The position numbers were made by a program, and so were the translations under genes. Of a stretch of 38,480 nucleotides of DNA, positions 23,628 to 30,592 are shown piece after piece. The stretch is from Rhodococcus jostii NBRC 16295 (GTDB lineage: Bacteria; Actinomycetota; Actinomycetes; Mycobacteriales; Mycobacteriaceae). The stretch spans positions 1 to 38,480 of the forward strand of contig NZ_BCWY01000085.1 of NCBI RefSeq assembly GCF_001894825.1. The letters run 5' to 3'. The notes beneath the pieces were generated by a model. That model did no database searches. It saw nothing but the letters and a program-made list of their open reading frames with translations, and had not been told where the DNA came from. The stretch's first letter is position 1. Every line of letters begins with the position of its first letter.

Positions 23628-23667
23628 GCGGGGCCCGGCGACCACGGTCGCCGGGCCCCGCTGTTTT
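23628..23667 (+). terminator. Intrinsic terminator of rho
   Basis: Perfect 16-nt complementary arms, 23628-23643 and 23646-23661 (15 bp with a CACG loop), followed by TGTTTT. It starts 14 bases after the rho stop. Confidence 0.93.
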
Positions 23668-23737
23668 CGCTGGATACATCACCGTGGAACAAAACGCGGA
23701 CCGCCTGCGTTGACCACACCGCAAGCACAAATGCCGA

Positions 23738-23768
23738 TTGGGATCGCGAACATGCGTTCTGGCATACT
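23738..23768 (+). promoter_or_regulatory. Candidate rpmE promoter
   Basis: TTGGGA (23738-23743) and CATACT (23763-23768) are 19 bp apart, about 75 bp upstream of rpmE and downstream of the rho terminator. The gene needs its own promoter here because terminators flank it on both sides. The boxes are weak matches. Confidence 0.3.
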
Positions 23769-23841
23769 GAGCGGCTGAGTCCGGTTCCGGTTCACGTCTT
23801 CGAATGGCGAAGGCGACCCGGCGACCATTGAAAGGGACACC

Positions 23842-24084
23842 ATGAAGTCAGGTATTCACCCCAATTACGTGGCCACCACCGTGGTCTGTGGTTGCGGAAA
23901 CACTTTCGAGACCCACAGCACCAAGGAGACCGGGCGTATCAACGTCGAGGTCTGCTCGCAGTGCCACCCGTTCTACACCGGCAAGCAGAAGATCCTCGAC
24001 ACCGGTGGACGTGTCGCCCGCTTCGAGGCTCGCTACGGCAAGCGCGCCGGCAAGGGCGCAGCCAAGGAATCTGCAGAGTCCTAG
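23842..24084 (+). CDS. rpmE: 50S ribosomal protein L31 (zinc-binding form)
   Basis: An 80-residue ribosomal protein. 'MKSGIHPNY' start, 'TFETHSTK' and 'CSQCHPFYTGKQK' are diagnostic. Cys16, Cys18, Cys38 and Cys41 make the zinc ribbon, so this is the C+ form used when zinc is sufficient, not the zinc-free paralogue. A GAAAGGG Shine-Dalgarno lies 6-12 bases before the ATG. It is monocistronic, bounded by the rho terminator upstream and its own strong terminator downstream. Confidence 0.98.
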   Translation: MKSGIHPNYVATTVVCGCGNTFETHSTKETGRINVEVCSQCHPFYTGKQKILDTGGRVARFEARYGKRAGKGAAKESAES

Positions 24085-24091
24085 CTGTTCC

Positions 24092-24138
24092 GCCGACGCC
24101 CGTCCTGCGATAATTGCAGGCCGGGCGTCGGCTTTTTT
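24092..24138 (+). terminator. Intrinsic terminator of rpmE
   Basis: GCCGACGCCCG (24092-24102) pairs with CGGGCGTCGGC (24122-24132); after one mismatch an inner CCTGC/GCAGG stem adds 5 bp with a 7-nt loop. TTTTTT follows at 24133-24138. The best terminator in the window; prfA begins 38 bp later. Confidence 0.96.
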
Positions 24139-24176
24139 GTGCCTATTCCCGAAAAGAACGCAGAGCGGAGCGAATC

Positions 24177-25256
24177 ATGGCAGGGACCACCCAGCCTTCG
24201 GCCATCGACGACATCCTGGCCGAACATGCCGGCCTGGAGCAGCAGTTGGCGGACCCGGCCCTGCACAACGATGCTTCCGCGGCCCGTAAGGCGGGCAAGC
24301 GATTCGCCGAGCTCGCACCCATCATGGCGACGTACACCAAGCTCAAGTCGGCGCAGGACGATCTCGATGCGGCCCGCGAGCTGGCCGCCGACGACTCCAG
24401 TTTCGCCGCCGAGGTGCCCGACCTCGAGGCGCAGGTCCTGGAGCTCGACAAGACTCTCACCGACCTTCTCGCACCCCGCGATCCCCACGACGGTGACGAC
24501 GTGGTGCTCGAGGTGAAGTCGGGGGAGGGCGGCGAGGAATCCGCGCTGTTCGCTTCCGACCTGGCCCGGATGTACGTGCGCTACGCCGAGCGTCACGGCT
24601 GGCGTGTCGAGATCCTCGACGCGACCGTGTCCGACCTCGGCGGATACAAGGACGCGACGCTGTCGATCAAGTCGAAGGGCGATGTGCGTGACGGAGTCTG
24701 GGAGCGCCTGAAGTTCGAGGGCGGCGTCCACCGCGTGCAGCGGGTGCCCGTGACCGAATCTCAGGGACGGGTCCACACGTCCGCGGCCGGTGTCCTCATC
24801 TACCCGGAGCCCGAGGAGGTCGAGGAGGTGCAGATCGACGAAACCGATCTGCGCATCGACGTCTACCGCTCGTCGGGCAAGGGCGGCCAGGGCGTCAACA
24901 CCACCGACTCCGCGGTGCGCATCACCCACCTGCCCACCGGCATCGTCGTGACGTGCCAGAACGAACGCTCGCAGCTGCAGAACAAGGCCCGCGCCATGCA
25001 GGTCCTCGCGGCTCGACTGCAGGCTGCGGCCGAGGAAGCGGCAGATGCGGAGGCGTCGGCCGGCCGGCAGAGCCAGGTGCGTACCGTCGACCGCTCCGAG
25101 CGCATCCGCACGTACAACTTCCCCGAGAACCGCATCACCGATCACCGGATCGGTTTCAAGTCCCACAACCTGGACGCCGTCCTGGACGGCGAACTCGACG
25201 CGCTGCTCGACGCCCTGGGCAAGTCGGACCGCGAGGCGCGACTCGCCGCGGAGTAA
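24177..25256 (+). CDS. prfA: Peptide chain release factor 1
   Basis: A 359-residue class I release factor reading UAA and UAG. The codon-recognition tripeptide is PVT at 191-193 ('RVPVTESQGRVHTSA'), the RF1-type PxT rather than the SPF of RF2. The GGQ peptidyl-hydrolysis motif is at 236-238 in 'SSGKGGQGVNTTDSAVRITH'. Its Gln is the methylation target of PrmC, encoded next. ATG 24177 is preceded by a GGAGCGAA site. The gene lies directly after the rpmE terminator, so it needs its own promoter or read-through. Confidence 0.97.
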   Translation: MAGTTQPSAIDDILAEHAGLEQQLADPALHNDASAARKAGKRFAELAPIMATYTKLKSAQDDLDAARELAADDSSFAAEVPDLEAQVLELDKTLTDLLAPRDPHDGDDVVLEVKSGEGGEESALFASDLARMYVRYAERHGWRVEILDATVSDLGGYKDATLSIKSKGDVRDGVWERLKFEGGVHRVQRVPVTESQGRVHTSAAGVLIYPEPEEVEEVQIDETDLRIDVYRSSGKGGQGVNTTDSAVRITHLPTGIVVTCQNERSQLQNKARAMQVLAARLQAAAEEAADAEASAGRQSQVRTVDRSERIRTYNFPENRITDHRIGFKSHNLDAVLDGELDALLDALGKSDREARLAAE

Positions 25257-25309
25257 CCGCGAAGCCGGGACCGCGCACCGGCCGGCGGGCCGCGTGGCAG
25301 TCTGTACCT

Positions 25310-26239
25310 GTGAGTCGCCTTCCTCTTCGCCTGGCCCTGATCGACGCAACCGCGCAACTCGACGAGGCCGGGGTGCGCAGCTCCCGTGCGGACGCCGAAT
25401 TGCTCGCAGCACACCTGCTGGGGGTGGAACGGACCCGGCTCGGCCTGGTCCCGCTCGTCGACGAGTCGGTGATCGACGCCTACAAGAAGATGGTCGACCA
25501 GCGAGCCAAGCGGATTCCGTTGCAGTACATCCTCGGTACGGCCGCGATGGGTGACATCGACATCGAGGTCGGCCCCGGGGTGTTCGTGCCGCGTCCCGAG
25601 ACGGAACTGCTGCTCGGGTGGGCGCTGGCGTTCCTCGGAAGTTGTGATCAGCACCCGCCGGTCGTCCTCGACCTGTGCACCGGGTCGGGTGCCTTGGCGC
25701 TCGCGATCGCCAATGCCCGCCCCGACGCCGTCGTCCACGCGGTCGAACTCGAACCGCATGCGCTCGCGTGGGCCCGCCGCAACGCCGACTCCCGCGAACA
25801 GGCCGGCGACACACCGATCCGGCTGTACCAGGGCGACGTCACCGACCGCACGTTGCTGGCCGGGCTCGAGGGCGGCGTCGACCTGATCGTGTCGAACCCG
25901 CCGTACATCCCGGAAGGCGTCGAGCTCGAACCCGAGGTGGCCGACCACGATCCGCACAGCGCGCTGTTCGCCGGACCTGACGGTCTGTCCGTCATCAAGC
26001 CGATGATCTCGAATGTCGCGCGCTGGCTGCGGATCGGGGGAGCGGTCGGAATCGAACACGACGACACCAACGGGTCCGATGTGGCGGCCCTGTTCGCATC
26101 CCGTCGTGTGTTCGGCGAGGTCGCGGAGCACCCCGACCTCGCCGGCAAGCCGCGGTTCGTGGTCGCCCGGCGCATCGCCACGGATATCGAGGCGCAGCGT
26201 GCAGGCGCCGTCGCCGAGGGTGAAAGAATGGGCGGGTGA
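25310..26239 (+). CDS. prmC: Release factor glutamine methyltransferase
   Basis: A 309-residue SAM-dependent N5-glutamine methyltransferase (HemK/PrmC) that modifies the GGQ glutamine of release factors. An N-terminal helical domain is followed by 'VFVPRPETELLL', the SAM loop 'VLDLCTGSGALALAIA' and the catalytic NPPY at 196-199. GTG 25310 is used because the family start is near 'RLPLRLALIDA'; the frame extends upstream within prfA. It overlaps the next gene by GTGA. prfA-prmC pairing places enzyme and substrate together, as in many bacteria. Confidence 0.95.
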   Translation: MSRLPLRLALIDATAQLDEAGVRSSRADAELLAAHLLGVERTRLGLVPLVDESVIDAYKKMVDQRAKRIPLQYILGTAAMGDIDIEVGPGVFVPRPETELLLGWALAFLGSCDQHPPVVLDLCTGSGALALAIANARPDAVVHAVELEPHALAWARRNADSREQAGDTPIRLYQGDVTDRTLLAGLEGGVDLIVSNPPYIPEGVELEPEVADHDPHSALFAGPDGLSVIKPMISNVARWLRIGGAVGIEHDDTNGSDVAALFASRRVFGEVAEHPDLAGKPRFVVARRIATDIEAQRAGAVAEGERMGG

Positions 26240-26892
26240 GTACCGTTTACGACTGTGGCCTTCCCGATTCACGCTCCGCCGGAATGAGTGCGGCCAAGAA
26301 TGCGCTGAAGGCCGGAAGGCTCGTCGTTCTCCCCACGGACACGTTGTACGGAATAGGCGCGGATGCGTTCGACGGCGAGGCCGTCGCCGCTCTGCTGCGG
26401 GCCAAGGGTCGCGGTCGCGACATGCCGGTTCCGGTGCTCGTCGGCTCGTGGAACACGATCGACGGACTCGTGTACAGCGTGCGCCCGCAGACCCGCGACC
26501 TCATTCGCGCGTTCTGGCCCGGCGGGCTGAGTCTCGTTGTGGAACAAGCGCCTTCGCTGGCCTGGGATCTCGGCGACACTCGGGGAACGGTGATGCTTCG
26601 CATGCCGCTGCACCCGGTCGCGCTCGAACTGCTGCGTGAAGTCGGACCGCTGGCGGTGTCGAGCGCGAATGTCTCCGGCCGCCCGCCCGCCACGACGGTC
26701 GAGGAAGCGCGGGAGCAACTCGGCGGATCCGCGAGCGTGTACCTCGACGGCGGTCGGGCGGAGCAGGGTCAGGCGTCGACGATCGTCGACCTGACCGGCG
26801 CGGCCCCCCGGATTCTGCGTGAAGGCGCGGTGCCCACCGGCGACGTCGCCGACGTGCTCGGAGTGACGGCGGAGAGTCTGTCCGCCCAGTGA
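26236..26892 (+). CDS. L-threonylcarbamoyladenylate synthase (Sua5/YrdC family)
   Basis: A 218-residue YrdC/Sua5-type enzyme that forms threonylcarbamoyl-AMP from threonine, bicarbonate and ATP for the t6A37 modification of tRNAs. 'GRLVVLPTDTLYGIGADAF' and 'KGRGRDMPVPVLV' are the nucleotide/threonine-binding motifs; 'FWPGGLSLVVE' and 'PLAVSSANVSGRPPA' complete the fold. It lacks the C-terminal Sua5 domain, so it is the short TsaC-like form. GTGA overlaps on both sides place it in one transcript with prmC and wecA. Confidence 0.94.
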   Translation: MSTVYDCGLPDSRSAGMSAAKNALKAGRLVVLPTDTLYGIGADAFDGEAVAALLRAKGRGRDMPVPVLVGSWNTIDGLVYSVRPQTRDLIRAFWPGGLSLVVEQAPSLAWDLGDTRGTVMLRMPLHPVALELLREVGPLAVSSANVSGRPPATTVEEAREQLGGSASVYLDGGRAEQGQASTIVDLTGAAPRILREGAVPTGDVADVLGVTAESLSAQ

Positions 26893-28070
26893 TTGCTGCC
26901 GAATCGGCCGGCGTGGCGCTGGCTCAAGCAGGTGGGGGCGCGGGTGTCCCTCTGCGCGAACTGCTGCTCGTGCTGTTCACCGCTGCGGTGGTCACCTACC
27001 TGGCCACCGGTGCCGTGCGCCTGTTCGCGCTCCGATTCGGGGCGGTGGCGGTGCCGCGGGACCGCGACGTCCACGTCACGCCGACGCCCCGGCTCGGCGG
27101 CGTGGGCATGTACCTCGGCATGCTCGTCGCGCTGTTGTTCGCCCAGCAGCTTCCGGCGCTCACCAGGGGATTCGAGTTCACTTCCGACATTCCCGCGGCG
27201 CTGGTCTCCGGGTTCGTGATCGTCCTGGTCGGGGTGGTCGACGACCGGTGGGGTCTGGACGCGCTCACCAAGTTCGTCGGTCAGGTCACCGCGGCGGGCA
27301 TTCTCGTCGTGATGGGCGTGAGCTGGTTCATCATCTACATGCCGTTCGGGGACGGCAGCACGGTCATCCTGGACCAGCTCCAGGCCGGTCTCGTCACGGT
27401 GGGTGTCGCCGTCGTGATGGTGAACGCCATGAACTTCGTCGACGGTCTCGACGGTCTCGCCGCGGGCCTGGGCCTGATCTCCTCGCTCGCCATCTGCGTC
27501 TTTTCGGTCGGGCTTCTGCACGACCAGGGCGGTGACGTCAGCGCCTATCCGCCCGCGCTGATCGCCGCGGCGCTGGCAGGTGCGTGCCTCGGATTCCTGC
27601 CGCACAACTTCCAGCCCGCCAAGATCTTCATGGGGGACTCCGGCTCGATGCTGATCGGCCTGATGCTCGCGGCCATCTCCACGAGTGCGTCCGGTCGCAT
27701 CCCGCTCACCGCGTACGGCACCCGTGACCTGCTCGGTCTGCTCTCACCGCTGCTCCTCGTCGGCGCCGTCATGTTCATCCCGATCCTCGACCTGCTGCTG
27801 GCCATCGTTCGGCGTACCCGGGCGGGGGTGAGCCCGTTCAGTCCCGACAAGATGCACCTTCACCACCGGCTCCTGCAGATCGGCCATTCGCATCGCCGCG
27901 TCGTGCTTCTCATCTACTTGTGGGTCGGTGTCCTGGCCTTCGGTGCGGTCGGATCGGCGCTGTTCGATCGCCGTGTCGTGGTGCTCCTGGTGGCGGGAGG
28001 CCTCGTGTTCGCGCTGGTCGTCACGGCCGTTCCGTCGATCCGCGGACAGCAGCACGACCGTCGGGGCTGA
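26889..28070 (+). CDS. wecA: Decaprenyl-phosphate GlcNAc-1-phosphate transferase (WecA/MraY family)
   Basis: A 393-residue polytopic membrane enzyme, about 11 hydrophobic segments, that transfers GlcNAc-1-phosphate from UDP-GlcNAc to a polyprenyl phosphate. DD at 118-119 ('GVVDDRWGLDAL'), 'MNFVDGLDGLAAG' at 181-193, 'IFMGDSGSMLIG' and the His-rich loop 'HLHHRLLQIGHSHRR' are the catalytic and substrate motifs. Its M. tuberculosis counterpart (Rv1302, Rfe/WecA) begins the linker between peptidoglycan and arabinogalactan, the likely role here. GTG 26889 overlaps the upstream stop. The gene ends 46 bp before the ATP synthase gene atpI. Confidence 0.94.
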   Translation: MIAAESAGVALAQAGGGAGVPLRELLLVLFTAAVVTYLATGAVRLFALRFGAVAVPRDRDVHVTPTPRLGGVGMYLGMLVALLFAQQLPALTRGFEFTSDIPAALVSGFVIVLVGVVDDRWGLDALTKFVGQVTAAGILVVMGVSWFIIYMPFGDGSTVILDQLQAGLVTVGVAVVMVNAMNFVDGLDGLAAGLGLISSLAICVFSVGLLHDQGGDVSAYPPALIAAALAGACLGFLPHNFQPAKIFMGDSGSMLIGLMLAAISTSASGRIPLTAYGTRDLLGLLSPLLLVGAVMFIPILDLLLAIVRRTRAGVSPFSPDKMHLHHRLLQIGHSHRRVVLLIYLWVGVLAFGAVGSALFDRRVVVLLVAGGLVFALVVTAVPSIRGQQHDRRG

Positions 28071-28077
28071 CCGGAGG

Positions 28078-28108
28078 TTGCGGAGGACCGATGACGATCC
28101 ACTACCCT
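28078..28108 (+). promoter_or_regulatory. Candidate atpI promoter, leaderless geometry
   Basis: TTGCGG (28078-28083), 19-bp spacer, TACCCT (28103-28108), then 8 nt to the GTG start. There is no Shine-Dalgarno close to that GTG. Confidence 0.4.
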
Positions 28109-28120
28109 TGGCGACCGTGA
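28091..28120 (+). CDS. Possible 9-codon leader ORF coupled to atpI
   Basis: ATG 28091 follows a GGAGG at 28082-28086 with good spacing and encodes MTIHYPWRP. Its TGA overlaps the atpI GTG as GTGA, the same coupling seen at most junctions in this window. It could deliver ribosomes to atpI, which has no ribosome site of its own. The leaderless promoter is the competing explanation. Confidence 0.3.
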   Translation: MTIHYPWRP

Positions 28121-28581
28121 CGTTCACCCCTGCCTCTGCCCCCGATCACACCGCGTCGTTGCGGGCTGCCGTCCGCTACGGAGTTCTCGGTCTGATCGTG
28201 CTGGCAGTGGTCGGCTCGATCGTCGCCTATCTCGTCGCGGGCAAGCCCGGTCTCTACGGTGCGCTGCTGGGTGCGGCCGTCGGGGGAGGGTTCATCCTCT
28301 GTACCGCACTGGGTGTGCTGTTCACCGCGAAGCTTCCGGCCCTGACGGCGGGAGCGGTACTGCTCGGTACGTGGTTGCTGAAGATGATCCTCGCAATCAC
28401 GGTCCTGGCGGTCCTCAAACCGCTCGACTTCTACGACAAAACCGCATTGGTGCTGGTCATGGTGCTGTCGCTGGTGATCGTGCTGGGAGCGGAAACGTAT
28501 GGGGTGCTGGGAGTCAAGGCTCCGTACGTCGAACCGACGCCGTCGGACGACGCCGGATCGACGGATTCGGACGATAAGTAG
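28117..28581 (+). CDS. atpI: AtpI-like membrane protein of the ATP synthase operon
   Basis: A 154-residue protein with four hydrophobic segments after a short N-terminus, ending in an acidic tail (about 140-154). It occupies the position of Rv1303 in M. tuberculosis at the head of the atp operon. AtpI-type proteins assist assembly of the c-ring. Sequence conservation in this family is low, so the call rests on size, topology and position. GTG 28117 is chosen because the predicted protein then starts just before the first helix. Upstream are a possible leader ORF and a TACCCT box. A BlaI-type palindrome begins at its stop codon. Confidence 0.8.
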   Translation: MTFTPASAPDHTASLRAAVRYGVLGLIVLAVVGSIVAYLVAGKPGLYGALLGAAVGGGFILCTALGVLFTAKLPALTAGAVLLGTWLLKMILAITVLAVLKPLDFYDKTALVLVMVLSLVIVLGAETYGVLGVKAPYVEPTPSDDAGSTDSDDK

Positions 28582-28598
28582 TACTACGAGATGTAGTA
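28582..28598. promoter_or_regulatory. BlaI/MecI-type operator
   Basis: The 17-bp inverted repeat TACTACGAGATGTAGTA has 6-bp arms TACTAC/GTAGTA around GAGAT and starts on the base after the atpI stop. The right arm with its preceding T, TGTAGTA, matches the half-site of staphylococcal BlaI/MecI operators as I remember it. M. tuberculosis BlaI (Rv1846c) was reported to bind and repress the atp operon and to be released on beta-lactam treatment. The right arm overlaps the -10 box below. Confidence 0.7.
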
Positions 28599-28602
28599 AA
28601 AT
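28597..28602 (+). promoter_or_regulatory. Candidate -10 box of the atpB transcript
   Basis: TAAAAT fits TANNNT very well in otherwise GC-rich DNA and overlaps the right arm of the BlaI-type palindrome. No clear -35. Transcription would begin near 28609, about 300 nt before atpB. Confidence 0.55.
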
Positions 28603-28679
28603 TGAATCGACCCGGACCCCGTCTACACAACGTCGTAGATGACTTGCTAAGGTCTGGGTCAAGCGAGAGCAATGAGAGT

Positions 28680-28696
28680 GCGAGTAAGTTACTCGC
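28680..28696. repeat. 17-bp perfect palindrome in the atp leader
   Basis: GCGAGTAA and TTACTCGC flank a single central G. It lies about 90 bp downstream of the BlaI-type site, between the likely transcription start and atpB. Candidate operator for a dimeric regulator, or an RNA hairpin. Confidence 0.7.
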
Positions 28697-28908
28697 CGGT
28701 ATTGCATGCTTGTAGGTGGCCGCACTTCCAGGGCCGCCGAGTCGACGAGAGTCGCCGACACCGACAGACGCTGGACTCGAACAGTCCGCAGCAGCTGACG
28801 AATACGCGAGTCGAGCTTGTCGACTTGTTTGATCGTCAATGTCCGATCGAACCGCAGTCAACGAAGGCTGCGGACCGACTACGGGAGAGAACGCTGAGCG
28901 TCATCAAC

Positions 28909-29691
28909 GTGGCTGCTGGAGAAGAATTCCACGCGCCTTCCCTGAACGACTTCTTCCCGCCCGCGGTCCTGTTCGAAGGGACTCCGTTCGAACTCGACCG
29001 CCTGATGCTGGTTCGCATCCTGCTGTCCGGACTGATGATGCTCTTCTTCGTCATCGCGCTGCGCAGCCCGAAGATCATTCCCCGCGGTGTCCAGAACATC
29101 GGTGAGATCGCGCTCGACTTCGTCCGGATCAACATCGCGGAAGAGATTCTCGGCAAGGAGCAGGGCAAGCGCTTCCTGCCGGTCATCACCACCATCTTCT
29201 TCCTGGTGCTCGCCAGCAACCTCGGCAGCATCATCCCCTTCATCAACATCTCGCCGAACGCGCGAATCGGCATGCCGCTGGTGCTCGCCGCCCTCGCGTA
29301 CATCGTTTTCAACTACGTCGGCATCAAGAAGTACGGCTTCTTCAAGTACGTGAAGAGCAGCATCGTGGTCCCCGGTGTTCCGCTTCCGCTGCACTTCCTG
29401 CTCGTGCCGATCGAGTTCATCTCGACGTTCGTCCTCCGGCCGTTCACGCTCATGGTTCGTCTCATGGCCAACATGCTGGCCGGCCACATCCTGCTGGTGC
29501 TGTTCTTCAGCGCCACCCAGTACTTCTTCTTCATCTCAGGTGGCTTCCAGGCCGTGTTCGGTGTGGCCTCGCTTGCCGCCGGCATTGCATTCACCTTCTT
29601 CGAACTGCTGGTGATCTTCCTGCAGGCCTACGTCTTCGCGCTGCTCACGTCGGTGTACATCGATCTGGCGCTGCACGCGGATTCGCACTAG
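28909..29691 (+). CDS. atpB: F0F1 ATP synthase subunit a
   Basis: A 260-residue membrane subunit forming the proton half-channels against the c-ring. The essential helix 'RPFTLMVRLMANMLAGHIL' includes Arg184, equivalent to E. coli Arg210. 'FLQAYVFALLTSVYIDLALH' is the final helix and Glu/His positions are conserved. The N-terminus ('FHAPSLNDFFPP') resembles corynebacterial AtpB. The start is uncertain: GTG 28909 lacks a nearby ribosome site, while CTG 28894 has GGGAGAG four to five bases upstream and would add five residues. First gene of the atpBEFHAGDC set. Confidence 0.95.
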   Translation: MAAGEEFHAPSLNDFFPPAVLFEGTPFELDRLMLVRILLSGLMMLFFVIALRSPKIIPRGVQNIGEIALDFVRINIAEEILGKEQGKRFLPVITTIFFLVLASNLGSIIPFINISPNARIGMPLVLAALAYIVFNYVGIKKYGFFKYVKSSIVVPGVPLPLHFLLVPIEFISTFVLRPFTLMVRLMANMLAGHILLVLFFSATQYFFFISGGFQAVFGVASLAAGIAFTFFELLVIFLQAYVFALLTSVYIDLALHADSH

Positions 29692-29776
29692 CACCACAAA
29701 TTTCACGACCCGCTACACCAAGAACTGAGCCTCCCGCCGAATCCGGCGGAGGTCAACAGAAAGGGAACGGAACACC

Positions 29777-30022
29777 ATGAGCCTCGCCTACCTCGCTCAG
29801 GAAGCTGTCCAGGAAACCAACTCGACGGGCTTCGGGGCCATCGGCTACGGTCTCGCCGCGATCGGCCCCGGCATCGGCGTGGGCATCGTTGTCGGTAAGG
29901 CAATCGAGGGAATGGTTCGCCAGCCCGAGATGGCCGGACAGGTTCGTACCACGATGTTCCTCGGTATCGCCTTCACCGAAGCCCTCGCGCTGATCGGCCT
30001 CGTCGCCGGCTTCATTTTCTAA
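29777..30022 (+). CDS. atpE: F0F1 ATP synthase subunit c
   Basis: An 81-residue two-helix proteolipid. The glycine-rich first helix 'GLAAIGPGIGVGIVVG', polar loop RQPE at 48-51 and second helix with proton-carrying Glu68 ('FTEALALIGL') are standard. There is no Na+-site pattern, so H+ coupling is expected. Compared with M. tuberculosis AtpE, the positions matching Ala63 and Tyr64 of the bedaquiline site are Leu70 and Ala71. A GGGAACGGAA Shine-Dalgarno precedes ATG 29777. atpF begins 7 bp after the stop. Confidence 0.97.
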   Translation: MSLAYLAQEAVQETNSTGFGAIGYGLAAIGPGIGVGIVVGKAIEGMVRQPEMAGQVRTTMFLGIAFTEALALIGLVAGFIF

Positions 30023-30029
30023 GACCGTC

Positions 30030-30587
30030 ATGGCAGCCAACATCGCAGTCCTCGCGCAGGAAGAGAGTCACAACCCTCTCCTGCCCGAGACGTATGACAT
30101 CGTTTGGTCGATCGTCTGCCTGGTCATCGTTGGTTTCGTCTTCTGGAAGTACGTCCTTCCGATGTTCCAGAAGGTCCTTGCCGAGCGAACCGAGCAGATC
30201 GACGGCGGCATCAAGCGGGCCGAAGAGGCCCAGGCCGAAGCGAAGGCGGCGCTCGAGCAGTACCGCGCTCAGCTCGCCGAGGCTCGCACCGAGGCTGCGC
30301 AGATCCGTGAGGACGCGCGCACCCAGGGGCAGCAGATCATCGCCGAAATGAAGGCACAGGCTCAGGAAGAAAGCGACCGCATCGTGGCCGCCGGCAACAA
30401 CCAGCTGGTTGCGCAGCGTCAGCAGATCGTCACCGAACTGCGCGGCGATCTCGGCCGCACCGCCGTCGACCTCGCCGAGAAGCTCATCGGTGAGTCCCTC
30501 GCCGACGACGTGAAGCGGGCCGGCACGGTCGATCGATTCCTGAACGAGCTCGACTCCATCGGCGCAAATTCCGCAGCAGGGAAGTGA
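30030..30587 (+). CDS. atpF: F0F1 ATP synthase subunit b
   Basis: A 185-residue stator subunit: one membrane helix ('YDIVWSIVCLVIVGFVFWKYVLP', about 22-44) followed by a long Ala/Glu/Gln-rich coiled coil that links F0 to the delta subunit on F1. Only one b gene is present, so the stalk is a homodimer, unlike the b plus b-delta fusion of mycobacteria. Its stop overlaps an in-frame GTG of the delta gene, but the better start of that gene lies nine bases later. Confidence 0.96.
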   Translation: MAANIAVLAQEESHNPLLPETYDIVWSIVCLVIVGFVFWKYVLPMFQKVLAERTEQIDGGIKRAEEAQAEAKAALEQYRAQLAEARTEAAQIREDARTQGQQIIAEMKAQAQEESDRIVAAGNNQLVAQRQQIVTELRGDLGRTAVDLAEKLIGESLADDVKRAGTVDRFLNELDSIGANSAAGK

Positions 30588-30592
30588 GCACC

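Larger units (their letters stand above)
28582..28908 (+). other. 327-bp atpI-atpB intergenic region (atp leader)
   Basis: Relatively AT-rich at its left end. It holds the BlaI-type palindrome with TAAAAT, a second TAAGGT box (28648-28653), an imperfect TCTAC/GTAGA repeat (28622-28639), a perfect 17-bp palindrome (28680-28696), and a 6-bp-stem hairpin AGTCGA/TCGACT (28809-28825). No convincing gene. Confidence 0.6.

Noticed and set aside
28622..28639. TCTAC/GTAGA repeat as a second BlaI operator
   Set aside because: Arms are only 5 bp and the spacing (8 nt) differs from the 5-nt centre of the clear site, so dimer geometry would not match.
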